From Owenia fusiformis (lineage: Eukaryota > Annelida > Polychaeta > Sabellida > Oweniidae), in NCBI GenBank assembly GCA_903813345.2, contig CAIIXF020000005.1, forward strand, positions 3,916,356 through 3,980,355: a stretch of DNA of 64,000 bases, given 5' to 3'. The stretch's first letter is position 1, and the number at the start of each line of letters is the position of its first letter. The position numbers and the translations under genes are program-made. This document shows positions 37,735-49,745 of this stretch, in pieces. Below the pieces are notes generated by a model. That model made no database searches and had not been told where the DNA came from. It saw only the letters and a list, made by a program, of their open reading frames with translations.

Positions 37735-39486
37735 GGTGCAGGAATGGCTATATCGTTGTATAGCGATATATATCGCTATACTGCCTCTCATTGACTTACA
37801 TGTGATATATTCGATATATATCGTCGATATATAAGGCTATATAAAATCTGGCCAGATATACTTCTCCAGCTTTTATCATGTTCCTAGCATTTACCAATGA
37901 CGATATACACGCTATATTCGATATGTATCCTCTTGCCAAGATATAGAGCGATATACACACGATGTATACGCTATATATGATATATATATATCCTGTCTTT
38001 AAGATATATATCGGATATATATCCCCAATACAGGGGTTTGTTGAATCAGTTCTTACTATTATCCATGATGATATACACGATATAGACGCTATATTCGATA
38101 TATATCCTTTTCCAAGATTTAGAGCGATATACACATGATATATACGCTATATTCGATATATATATCCTGTGTTTAAGATATATATCGGATATATATCCCC
38201 AATGCAGGGATTGTTGAGTCGGTTCTTACAATTGTCCATGACGATATACACGATATACACGATATATTGGATATATATCCTCTTTTCAAGATATAGAGTG
38301 ATACACACACGATATATACGCTATATTCGATATATATCATGTGCTCAAGATATATATCGGATATATATCCTCAATATAGAGTTTGTTGAATCAGTTCTTA
38401 CAATTATCCATGTCGATATACACGATATACACGATATATTCGATATACACCCCCTTTCCAAGATAGAGAGCGATATACACACGATATGTTCGCTATATTC
38501 GATATATATATCCTGTCTTCAAGATATATATATCGGATATATATCCCCAATACAGGGTTTTTTGAATCAGTTCTTAAAATTATCCATGACGATATACACG
38601 ATATACACGATATATTCGATATATATCATATTTTCAAGATATAGAACGATATACACACGATGTATACGCTATATTCGATATATATATCCTGTCTTCAAGA
38701 TACATATCGGATATATATCCCCAATACAGGGTTTGTTGAATCAGTTCTTAAAATTATACACGACGATATACACGATATACACGATATATTCGATATATAT
38801 CCTCTTTCAAGATATAGAGCGATATACACACGATATACGCTATATTTGATATATATCCTGTCTTCAAGATATATATGGGATATATATCCCCAATACAGGG
38901 TTTGTTGAATCAGTTCTTAAAATTATTCATTACGATATACACGATATACACGATATATTCGATATATATCCTCTTTCAAGATATAAAGCGATATACACAA
39001 GATATATACGCTATATTTGATATATATATCCTGTCTTCAAGATATATATCGGATATATATCCCCAATACAGGGTTTGTTGAATCAGTTCTTAAAATTATT
39101 CATGACGATATACACGATATACACGATATATTCGATATATATCCTCTTTCAAGATATAAAGCGATATACACAAGATATATACGCTATATTTGATATATAT
39201 CCTGTCTTAAAGATATATCGGATATATATCCCCAATACAGGGTTTGGTGAATAAGTTTTTAAAATTATACACAACGATATACACGATATATTCGATATAT
39301 ATCCTCTTTTCAAGATAAAGAGCGATATACACACGATATATACGCTATATTTGATATATATCCTGTCTTCAAGATATATATGGGATATATATCCCCAATA
39401 CAGGGTTTGTTGAATCAGTTCTTAAAATTATTCATGACGATATACACGATATACACGATATATTCGATATATATCCTATTTTCAAG

Positions 39487-40072
39487 ATATTATGAGGTTA
39501 TATAATGGTTCATTCTGTATATCGTGTTTATACTCGAGTGAGTATATGATATATTCACAAGTGAGCGTAGCGAACGAGTGAATATATTATATTCTCACGA
39601 GAGTATAAAATGCACGATATACAGAATGAATCATTATACAATCTTATTATGCCACTCTAAGTTCAACTACAGATGATTCGAACACAATCATAACGATTAA
39701 AAACCATAAAAATATCCCATAGCCAACTCAGTAATGCCGATGTTGATCTCGAACCATTTATGACGTCACTTGATTCTAGGAAATCATGCCGGAACCATTT
39801 AAGACGTCACTTGATTCTAGGAAATCAGGAAAATTTTGGAGCGTCGGAACTCCTCATTCGCTCCGCTCATTCGAGGGACACAACAGTCTGTGTAACAAAA
39901 CATACACGTTGTTCTTCGCTCTATATTCATTAGTTCCCAGAATGCACTTCTACAGTGGTATACGCTGGAGTGTATACGGTGGAGTGTATACGATGACGAT
40001 ATACCACTCTCCACTATATATCGTTGTTATAGACCCATGTTATACAACTGTAATTTGACTTAGAGTGGTATA
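39487..40072 (+). mobile_element. Hairpin-plus-inverted-repeat element, copy B, inside the satellite
   Basis: Interrupts a satellite monomer after TTTTCAAGATAT. Module 1 (39487-39650) is a hairpin with GTGAGCGTAGCGAACGAGTG in the loop. Module 2 (39647-40072) is bounded by TTATGCCACTCTAAGTTCAA and TTTGACTTAGAGTGGTATAA. Two direct ~45-bp repeats (GAACCATTTATGACGTCACT) lie inside. About 90 bp present here (near 39838-39925) are missing from copy A at 30036-30545. Confidence 0.75.
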
Positions 40073-40589
40073 AAAAACGATATACATACAATATAAACGA
40101 TATATACGCTATGTTCGATATATATATATGTCCCGTCTTCAAGATATATATCGGATATATATCCCCAATACAGGGTTTGTTGAATCAGTTCTTAAAATTA
40201 TACACGACGATATACACGATATATTCGATATATATCCTCTTTTTTCAAGATAAAGAGCGATATACACAAGATATATACGCTATATTTGATATATGATCCT
40301 GTCTTCAAGATATATATCGGATATATATCCCCAATACAGGGTTTGTTAAATCAGTTCTGACATTTATCCATGACGATATACACGATATACTTGATATATA
40401 TCCCCTTTCCAATATATAGAGCGATATACACACAATATATAGCCTACGCTATATTCGATTTATATCATGGGCTCGAGATATATCGGATATATATCCCCAA
40501 TATAGAGTTTGTTGAATTAGTTCTGACATTTGATATCTGACGATATACACGTTATATTCGATATCTATCCTCTTTCCAAGATATAAAGT

Positions 40590-42780
40590 AGTTATTTACC
40601 AGGAGGGATTTGATATGGGGAATATCACAAGGATGATATCAATATCCCGAGGGAACGTAGTGACCGAGGGAAATATCGATATCATCCGAGGGATATTACC
40701 CATATCATCCCGACAGGTGAATAACGACCTTATACCATTGTCAAGAGCAACATCTACCCCAAATCTTCTGTTGAATGAGAGAAAAAAGGATTGAATCTTA
40801 GAAATATTTACGTTACATACACTCCCCTCCATAAGTTTGGCAATCTTAACTCCCTCAATTAACTACGTGTTAAAGCCTCTTTATGTTTGGATTTCTATTT
40901 CCATTACCTGCGAGGAAAATACTTATAATATTGATGGGAATGTAATTTAATTCATTCCCAATGCAATAGGTTTAAAATTGATGATAAATCTGATGAATTT
41001 TGGAAAATCGACATTCCTATGTAAGCAATGGGAAATGGTAGGTTTGCCGCAAGTCATATGACGGAATATTTATCCATCTGAGTTCTTGCAAAAAATACAA
41101 GTTAGGTGGCCAAAATTATATTTGCTTACTTTGTTTAATAAAAATTTGATATGTTTCCTCAGTTTTAAAACGTTATAGGTCTTCAAAGTCAAATTTATTT
41201 TTCTGTTACTTAAGTATTCATAAAGTAAACTGAACACTTAGCCTTTTCAATTTTCTATAATTATAAAAATATTTTAGGTGAGTCTTTTACTGGTTAGATA
41301 CCCTGAAATTAGATTTGCCCGAACCCCCCCCCCCCCACATATCTATGACGATATACACGATATATTCGATATCTATCCTCTTTCCAAGATATAAAGTAGT
41401 TATTTACCAGGAGGGATTTGATATGGGGAATATCACAAGAATGATATCAATATCCCGAGAGAACGTAGTGACCGAGGGAAATATCGATATCATCCGAGGG
41501 ATATTACCCATATCATCCCTACAGGTGAATAACGACTTTATACCATGGTGAAGAGCAACATCTACCCAAAATCTTCTGTTGAATGAGAGAAAAAGGATTG
41601 AATCTTAGAAATATTTACGTTACATACACTCCCCTCCATAAGTTTGGCAATCGTAGCTCCTCATTGAACTACGTGTTAAAGCCTCTTTATGTTTGAATTT
41701 CTATTTCCATTACCTGCGAGGAAAATACTTATAATATTGATGGGAATGTAATTTAATTCATTTACAATGCCTCCAAATGTTCCCAATTCTTTTCCTCAAT
41801 TGCAATAGGTTGAAAATTGATGATAAATCTGATGAATTTTGGAAAATCGACATTCCCATGTAAAGCAATGGGAAATGGTAGGTTTGCCGCAAGTCATATG
41901 ACGGAATATTTATCCATCTGAGTTCTTGCAAAAAATACAAGTTAGGTGGCCAAAATTGTATTTGCTTACTTTGTTTAATAAAAATTTGATATGTTTCCTC
42001 AGTTTAAAGTAAACTAATAAAGTAAACTGAACACTTAAGAGTACAAAAAGTAGACAATTCAATTTTTTCTATAATTATAAAAATATTTTAGGTGGGTCTT
42101 TTACTGATTAGATACCATGAAATCAGATTTGCCCCGAACCCACCATTTTCCATTGGTTTACACGGGAATGACGATTTTCACAAATTCATAAAGTTTATCA
42201 TCAATTTTCGACCTATTGTGATTGAGTAAAAAATTGGGAAACCTTGGAGGCATTGGAAATGAAGTCAAGTTACATTTCCATCAATACAATCTGTATTTTC
42301 CTCACATGTCATGTTAATAAAAATTCAAACAAAAAGAAGCTTTAATATGTAGTTCAATGAGGGGGTTATGGTTGCAAAACTTATGGAGGAGAGTGTATAT
42401 CCTTCTCCCAAGTACATTGAAAGATTAAGTATAAGGGCAAGGAAAACATAATACTTAAAGAAATTAAAATGTGAAGATAATTTTAATCAAAAAATAAAAA
42501 TATTTAAAAAACACATTTTTGGGAAAAAAAAATTTTTGGAAATAAATTTAATTAGTGAAAAAAAGATACCTACTTGATATTTGTCTTGATATCAAGATAC
42601 TTAACGAAGATATACACGATTTTTTGGAAAAAATGAAAAATTTGGAAAAAATGAAAATTTTGAAAATATGAAAATTTGTGAAAAACTGAAAAATTTTGAA
42701 AATGATTTTTTTTGGAAAACATGTAAAAAAATTAATATTCCCGGGACGATATCAATATCATCCCTGATATCATCCCTCTA
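40590..42780. repeat. Duplicated foldback block within the satellite element
   Basis: A ~700-bp segment starting GTAGTTATTTACCAGGAGGG occurs at 40590-41270 and again in direct orientation at 41396-42100. Part of it (related to 41630-41885) recurs inverted at 42140-42395. Each direct copy opens with a ~140-bp hairpin with GGAACGTAGTGACCGAGG in the loop. A homopurine/AT tract (42480-42720) follows, and the block ends in GATATCAATATCATCCCT. Confidence 0.7.
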
Positions 42781-43310
42781 ATCCTGAATATCTTGAAAAG
42801 AGGATATATATCTAATATATCGTATATATCGTGTATATCGCTCTATATCTTGGAAAGAGGATATATATCGAATATATCATGTATATCATGTTTAAAAAAT
42901 ATAAGAACTGATTTAACAAAATTGTAAACTGGGAATATATATCCGATATATATCTTGGAGACAGGATATATATCGAATACCCGATTTTTCAAGCACGATA
43001 TACACGATATATTCGATATATATCCTCTTTCCTAGATATAGAGCGATACACACGCGATATATACGCTAATATATATATATATATCCTGTCTTCAAGATAT
43101 ATATCGGATATATATCTTCAATACAGAGGTTTGTTAAAAAAGTTCTTTTATTTATGGATGACGATATACACGATATATTCGATATATATCCTACCCCAGA
43201 GATATATATCGGATATATTTCGATTTGAGGATGGGAAGAGATAGTTTCACGAATATATCGTCTGAGAGACGATATATATCGCTATACAACGATATAGCCA
43301 TTCCTGCACC

Positions 43311-44460
43311 TTTATGCTTTTCTAAAGCACAAATCAGACTATCAAATCAGCTATCAAACAATAACCATAATTGTGATCTCTAAAATTTCTTCAATTTGAG
43401 AATAACATAGTCATACTTTGAAGAGATCAGGACATTATAACAAGTCCCACATTAGGAACCATTTTTAATTTTTCCAAATCAGAAAAATGATTAATAGTAT
43501 TATTCATGAATTCTGAATTTGTCTTTAATTTGGCGAGCGTTTTAAATTGGCGAATATTGGCAGTTAAAAAAATCGCCAAATTAAATAGTCGCCAAAATCC
43601 CCAGGAATTTGACATGTTTTTCATGTGGCGCATTTCCTGTTATAAGAAAGATATACGAAGATAGTCGGGCTGTTTAAATTGATAGAAACAACAAGAACTA
43701 TTGATGAAATGTATAAACAGCAATAGGAAATAATGAAAAAATTGTTCATCAACAACACTGACTGGAATTAGGTTAGACAGGAGGATGTGTGGGGCACTTG
43801 AAAAATCGCCAAATTAAGTAGCGTTTAAATTAAAGACAAATGCAGTATTTGTTTAGGAATGAAAAAATTCTTCAAAGCCGCGGCCATTTTGAAAAATAAA
43901 TAGACATATAGATGGACGGACTGAGGGTCAAGATTGCAGTAAAAAATCCCATTGACGACCATTATAATGTTTCATTTCATAATATATTCATGGGCACAGA
44001 TCTAGCTCAGCGAAACAGTGCCCAGTGTTCATTGGAGTCTTGTCTAGCTTGCCGTTACAAAATAAGCATACGATGACCACACCGTTTTTGAGATAACTGA
44101 ATCTGGAGAGAGCTACCACCGTAAAGCTACCTGTTTCAGGAAATTATTCTGCTCTACATATTGGCTAATAGTCTCAAAAATCTCTCAGCCATCTCTAAAA
44201 ATTCTGTTTCTAACCAAACTTGTAAATGTTTCCTGATAGATTAGTACTTATCCTATCGAGAATAAACCTTGATTCTTTTATCAAACACTAGATGGCGCTG
44301 CGACGGGACAGAAAAGGAGAAAAAGCTTTTTTATACAGAAAACCAAATAACCAATGGTAACCGCTAGTATCCCTACTCCGGACTATATTCTGACATATAG
44401 AGGGATTCACTATGTATCTCACAAATGAACATATAATAAATAATTCCTATTTATATTATT
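43311..44460. other. Non-coding spacer upstream of receptor gene 2
   Basis: A MITE-like inverted repeat lies at 43512-43850 (TTTGTCTTTAATTTGGCGAG against AATTAAAGACAAATGCAG, with inner TCGCCAAATTAA motifs), followed by a GGCCATTTTGAAAA family fragment at 43875-43975 with a GATGGACGGACTGAGGG run. No gene recognised. Confidence 0.55.
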
Positions 44461-44628
44461 TAAAATAAATCCTGAGTATTTTTGTAAGAGCTTAAAACTT
44501 TGTTTCTATTAATATTGGATATTTCTTGCATTGACTCTTGTTACCATGGGAGACAATGGAATGATCTCAAGGCATATAATCACCCACAGACGCATTAGAT
44601 AGTACTTATGCAGGGAAGTTCAGACATA
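44461..44628 (+). promoter_or_regulatory. Conserved upstream block of receptor gene 2
   Basis: About 110 bp including TCCTGAGTATTTTTGTAAGA, TTTGTTTCTATTAATATTGG and TTGACTCTTGTTACCATGGG are nearly identical to blocks upstream of receptor genes 3 (49541) and 4 (56574), at a similar distance from the start codon. It is probably the proximal promoter and 5' UTR. Retention could simply reflect recent duplication. Confidence 0.45.
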
Positions 44629-47600
44629 ATGCTGATGAATAGAAAACATACGAGCCTTAAACTTAGTGCATTACTACAACTTTTGATCTGTGTGATTTTC
44701 TTGTGCCAGGTGACCAAAGCTGCAAATTCATCAGGTAAGTTTAAACATATAATATTCTATAATATATAATGGTTAAGATACATATTTTTAAATGCTTCAT
44801 ATAAATTAAACATGAAGCAAATCATCTACAGTTCTATAATATTTACTTTTAAACAATATATCTCCTCCAAATGGGCTTATTTAAGCCTTTTGCATATAAC
44901 GATGTTCATTGAGAAAGACACTGACTTGAAAAAGTAAATGACTCTTTTGAATCCAATATGAGTAACATAGTTAAACTGACTTTCTGCAGAGACCAATATA
45001 AACTGGCATGGGAAGATCTACAAAGACTTCATTGATAATGGAGTGTATACACCTCATGTATTCCCAGGACGAGGCAATGGAACACCAATTGTTGTATCTG
45101 CAAGTTTATCTCTTACCACTCTGCAAGACATTGTAAGTTAACCCACCACAAAATATTTCAATTAGATCTATATCATATATTAATACAACTTTTTCAACCA
45201 AACAGGCAGGGAGGCAAGTATTTATTCTGTGCAAGACAATTTTGGGGGATGGTTGTCCCAACCACCGACACCCCCAGTTAATCAGGACAGTACTGGAGTC
45301 AAGAAAAGGCATACATGTATGCTCTGTTAGAATCAGCTGGAAACTTTGGTACAACATTAAGATTTAAAATAATATTCAACATACTGCAACCTGAAATATG
45401 CATACAGCTATCAAACATTCAATTTATTTTTGTTTTAGGATGAGAAGAATCAATTGCTGAAATCAGCAGGGTGGATTGCCATGGTAAGTGCTGTAAAATA
45501 TTCATAATTGTTTTCACAAGCCTTATCTATTTAGCAAAATCAATTTTTGGTTAAATATGTATTATAATACGTAATGGATCTAAGCTAGCATTCACGAATC
45601 CAACCATTGGCTGTCGACTGACGAATCAACTGCTATTTTATGACCAACTCATTTAAATATGAAGAGTATCTCCCGTGCTTTCTCAATAGCTGATGGTTGA
45701 TCAAGTCAAACATGCTCCCTGAAATACATAATAGTTGGATCTGCAGCACGAAAATGGTCTTGAAAAATATGTGACCTTACACTTGTAGCATGGCATTGGT
45801 CTAGTAGTAACACATATCTTTAATTTGAGGTGTTTTGAATCATTTTTCTCAAAGATTCAACTTCTTCTTGAGCCTTCTTCAATTTGAATATTAGTTTTTT
45901 CCTGTGTCGTATGGCATTGGTTCTATATTTGGACACTTGGTATGGCATTGGTCTTATATTTGGTATGGGTTTGGGTGCTATTTTGGTTGGTATGGGAACA
46001 CATTGAATTTTGACAGATTGGTATAGGAACACATTGATATCTGAGGGTACAGCCTATTTTGAATACAGTGAACTTAAATATAGATGTCTCTACTTGATGG
46101 AACAATGTATTTGTTATCATGGTGGAGCTTGAAAGTCTTTGTGATACCTAGATCTACTCACACATTTCAGTTTGAATATCACCTATGATAAAAATCATTA
46201 AAACCAATAAGTTTACATTTCAGTTGTGGAAAGATGAGAGCCTCCAATGGAATCCTGAGGATTATGGAGGTGTGGAGAAAATCCATGTGCCTAATCATCA
46301 TATCTGGATACCTGACCTTACTATCGAAAACAGGTTAGTATTAAAACTCAGGTGATTTAAATACTCCACAACATATAAAAGCTTGAGTTTTTGACAATTT
46401 TAAACAAAATATCTACATAATTCAGAATTATCGGTTTACTCTTATTCTTGACAAACATAATATCTTACATAGCTTCATGTTCCAAACTTAATTTTCGACT
46501 GCAAGTCATAACTGCATTTCATATATATTTTCAGCTTGAACCTCAAAACATTCCAATATGGTTCAGACAATAAAGCCATAATCTACTCTAGTGGCAATGT
46601 GCTTTTTAGTCCAGGGCATAACTTTGTCACGTCCTGTGCAATTGATGTTACATACTTCCCATTTGATGTACAGACCTGCCACATGGCCATAATGTCATGG
46701 GTACATGATGATAGTGAGTTTAAACTGACAACTGATCCATGGCCAAAATTAGTTAATCATAGTGGTATGTTTTTTTACGTTAATTCAACCTTATAAAGGC
46801 CTTAGAAACAATGCAAATAAAAAAGTCACATCTAATAGAGCGACAACTGTTATAGTGAAAAACAAATCCCAATATCTCAACCTATAGCCTAACGCAAAAT
46901 AAAACAATAATTAACACCCCCTCAAATCAATATAACAACCAAAAAAGAAAAAGACTATGGGATGTTTTATTCAAATAGAAGTCATTACATGATGGTGAAG
47001 AATATAAAATAAAATATAATGTCCAACTTTTTCAACAAGAGATTCTTGCTATCACATTTGGTTTCATGATTACAATCTAAATTAAGTAATCAATTGTTTC
47101 AAAAGATGCTGTGGATCATTTTCAAGAAACTTTAAAAGAATTCATGCAATTATGTCTGTGAATCAATCTAAATGTGCAATATGCTTATGAATATTAATAG
47201 TAGTCACTTTTTCTACCCTTCATCTTAATGATTGAAATTGTTGATAACCTTGTATTCATTTAGAACTAGATCATCATGGTGAGTGGATTGTTGAAGATAC
47301 ATGGGTGGAACTTGAAACACGGATTTACTACAACATTACAGATAAGCCAGGTTCGACTAACTATACAGTCATGCAATGTTACGTAAGGTTCAGACGAATG
47401 CCATTGTATTACATGGTGAATGTGATCTGCCCGTGTTTTCTGATTACATTACTAAGTGTGTCAGTATTCTGTCTACCATCTGGTTGTGGGGAGAAGATAT
47501 CACTTGGAATTACTGTATTATTGTCATATGTCGTATTCCTTCTCATCGTGGTTGAAATGATGCCTCCAAGATCGGACGCAATACCATTACTTGGTATGCA

Positions 47601-48228
47601 TTTATTATCAACAATCATAACTTCCAAGCATAACATTAACAACAAAACCAATAAGTATGACATAGAAGATGAATGTATAGACTTCAGATTAAAACTCGGA
47701 ACTTCAGATCTCTAATAGATTGTCAATATTTACTGTTTCAATATACATGTATTCCAAAAATTAATGACTATTTCAGGTGCATTTCTGACTACTGTAATGA
47801 TCCTAACAGCCTCTTCTATCTTGGGTTCTATATTGGTGGTCTCCATGGATGACAAGGCCTCTTATTCCTGGCCATCACCAGGCCTCCAGGCCTTCACAAC
47901 ATTCATGGCCAGGATCTTGTGTATGTCAAATAAACTGCCCAAGCATAGTCATGCAAAAGAGAATCCATGTGAAAATACACAAATCAAAAGTGAAGTTGAA
48001 AAGAATATGTGCCCAGAGAGTAAACTGGATGAAGATTACAAAATGGGAGTAGATACTGGTCATAAGTATGTTGAGAGCCATGATTGGAAGTTTGTTGCAA
48101 GAGTGCTAGACAGATTCTTTTTATGTCTCTACTTGATAATCTTATCACTGCTAAGCCTTGCAAGTATTGTGCTCTGGCTTATGCCTAAAGCCAACAGTGA
48201 AACTAAACAAGAATCAGGCTGGACTTAA
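44629..48228 (+). CDS. Alpha7-like nicotinic-type cys-loop receptor subunit, receptor gene 2
   Basis: Exons 44629-44734, 44990-45132, 45439-45483, 46224-46333, 46535-46764, 47264-47593 and 47777-48228 give 471 residues in the same phases as gene 1. The signal peptide ends near QVTKA. The cys-loop reads CAIDVTYFPFDVQTC; M2 begins GEKISLGITVLLS; M4 ends LASIVLWLMPKA. Loop A is PDLTIENS (no Tyr), loop B is SWVHDDSEF (no second Trp), and loop C (RIYYNITDKPGSTNY) has no Cys pair, so the acetylcholine site is absent by eye alignment; loop D Trp95 is kept. The cytoplasmic loop is short. N-glycosylation sites are visible (NIT, NYT). The M1-M3 DNA is about 95% identical to gene 1 while the flanking parts of the same exon are not. 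Confidence 0.9.
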
Positions 48229-49540
48229 AGTTGTAGTCAAACAGATATAACCCCATTTGAAAGTATTCAATGAAGTACTTTCTATGCTGATTCACTACTT
48301 AATATACTCATTTCTCTGATCAGCTAACTCTTTTATTACATGTATCTATGAATAATCATCCTGACTGCTTTTTTGAAGCACTTTTGATAAACACATTTAA
48401 AACAAGGTCAACCATTCAGCTGCATGGGAGTTAATTGTGATTACTAACTTATTAAATATTATGATTGTTTAAATTAGAATTGTAAATATGTTCTAAATGT
48501 ACCTAGGATAAAATCAGACTGCACTGTAAAAAATGTACATATATAAATATTATTTTAATGTTTGTTACTGTATTAGTTAAGTTTGTTTTGTATACTCTTA
48601 TACCCTATAGGGGGTAAATTGAGAAATCGATAAATAAATATTTGAAGAATATAGCAACAATACAATCTGACTAGATATTAATTATAGAATTAATAAAATG
48701 TTTTGGAAATGAATTAGCAATTTCTTCATCTATTATTTAAGAAACAATGCCATCAAAAGATGCATTTTTCTATTGATAAGTTTCTGTGCCACGTGCAACG
48801 CAAATTCTTTTAGAAATGTCAATACAGTAGAACCTGTGTAAGTGGAACACCATTTGGACCACAACAAGTGTTCAAATTGGAAGGTGTTCCACTTACAGAG
48901 GTTCATTAACATTGACTAGATAGGCCATAGGACTTAAAAACACTGTTCCACTTACAGAGGTATTCCACTTCTCAGGTGTGTTATTCTTAATGTACATACT
49001 GATTCATTAATGTACCTCCTTTCCTGATCAACTGATAATTTCTCAATCCACACTTTGTCAATCTCATACTCTACAAGTTTTCAATTCAATCTTGAGTTTA
49101 AGTTGAAATATTGGATACTCTGTTTAAGAAGCTGGAAGAATTTGGTATATCTAAATAGTGGCAAAATAAGCAACTGATCAATAAAAATACTAGACAAATC
49201 CTATTCATTGATCAATATATATTAATTGCTTTACGAAACCATGTAAAAAACCATTTCATAAAGACATTAAATCATGACAACTTTGTGTTTATGGCTATTC
49301 CATGGGCAAAAATATGGAATCTGAACTCATATACTTTATATACTAAGAATCAAATGACTTAACTTGTTGATTCATCTAATTGAAATGGAGGATATGATCC
49401 ACTTTGAAGATTCAAGACATTTTGATTGCATATTTTGAAAGTGTTCAAAATAAAAAATCAACTTTTCTCTAAATGTGAGAGTACACTATGGCGTTCTATG
49501 CAAATATGATGCTATGTCATTTTAATTCCTATTCAATTCT
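48229..49540. other. Spacer between receptor genes 2 and 3
   Basis: Non-coding. 48240-48780 and 48990-49540 are closely repeated downstream of gene 3 (55390-56570), so they are part of the duplicated unit. A MITE-like insert at 48825-48985 (AGTAGAACCTGTGTAAGTGG and TGTTCCACTTACAGAGG motifs, partly inverted) is missing from the gene 3 copy. Confidence 0.6.
48825..48985. repeat. MITE-like insert with GTGGAACA/TGTTCCAC arms
   Basis: Short palindromic repeat with several TTCCACTTACAGAGGT motifs. The homologous place downstream of gene 3 (near 56000) reads straight through without it. Confidence 0.55.
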
Positions 49541-49745
49541 AAAATAAATCCTGAGTATTTTTGTAAGAGCTTAAAACTTTGTTTCTATTAATATTGGATA
49601 TTTCCTGCATTGACTCGTGTTACCATGAGAGGCAATAAAATGATCTAAGGGTCTATAATCATACACATAGAGTAGTTCTTATACAGGGAAGGAATCAGTC
49701 ATGACACAGATGCGTAGAGTAGTGCTAATACAGGGAAGTTCAGTC
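49541..49745 (+). promoter_or_regulatory. Conserved upstream block of receptor gene 3, with a local duplication
   Basis: Same block as at 44461 and 56574. Just before the start, a ~43-bp segment (TAGTTCTTATACAGGGAAGG and ATCAGTCATGA) is imperfectly duplicated, which creates an extra in-frame ATG at 49701, 15 codons upstream of the conserved start at 49746. Confidence 0.45.

Larger units (their letters stand above)
37735..43310. mobile_element. 5.6-kb block with 41-bp perfect terminal inverted repeats and a ~173-bp satellite core
   Basis: Left end 37735-37775 starts GGTGCAGGAATGGCTATATC; right end 43270-43310 is its exact reverse complement over 41 bp. Between them is a tandem array of a ~173-bp monomer rich in GATATATATC palindromes and ending in GTTTGTTGAATCAGTTCTTA, clearest at 38045-39430 and resumed at 40080-40590 and 42990-43200; one unit at 42790-42990 is inverted. 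The array is interrupted by a hairpin element (39487-40072) and a duplicated block (40590-42780). Open frames such as IYTIYTIYSIYIL come from the repeat. No transposase. Bivalve 'pearl'-type elements also have ~160-170 bp cores, but they are not known to me for long inverted ends. Confidence 0.75.

Noticed and set aside
38169-38849. 226-aa open frame rich in IYTIYTIYSIYIL
   Set aside because: It follows the ~173-bp satellite monomer, recurs with each unit and breaks where units vary. It is a repeat product, not a gene.
37775-40590. Regularly spaced repeats suggestive of a CRISPR array
   Set aside because: The whole monomer is repeated without unique spacers, and the genome is eukaryotic.
45820-46120. 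Minus-strand frames in receptor gene 2 intron 3
   Set aside because: Short, low complexity with NxxPIP(T/K)-like repetition, opposite to the host gene, and without splice or promoter support.
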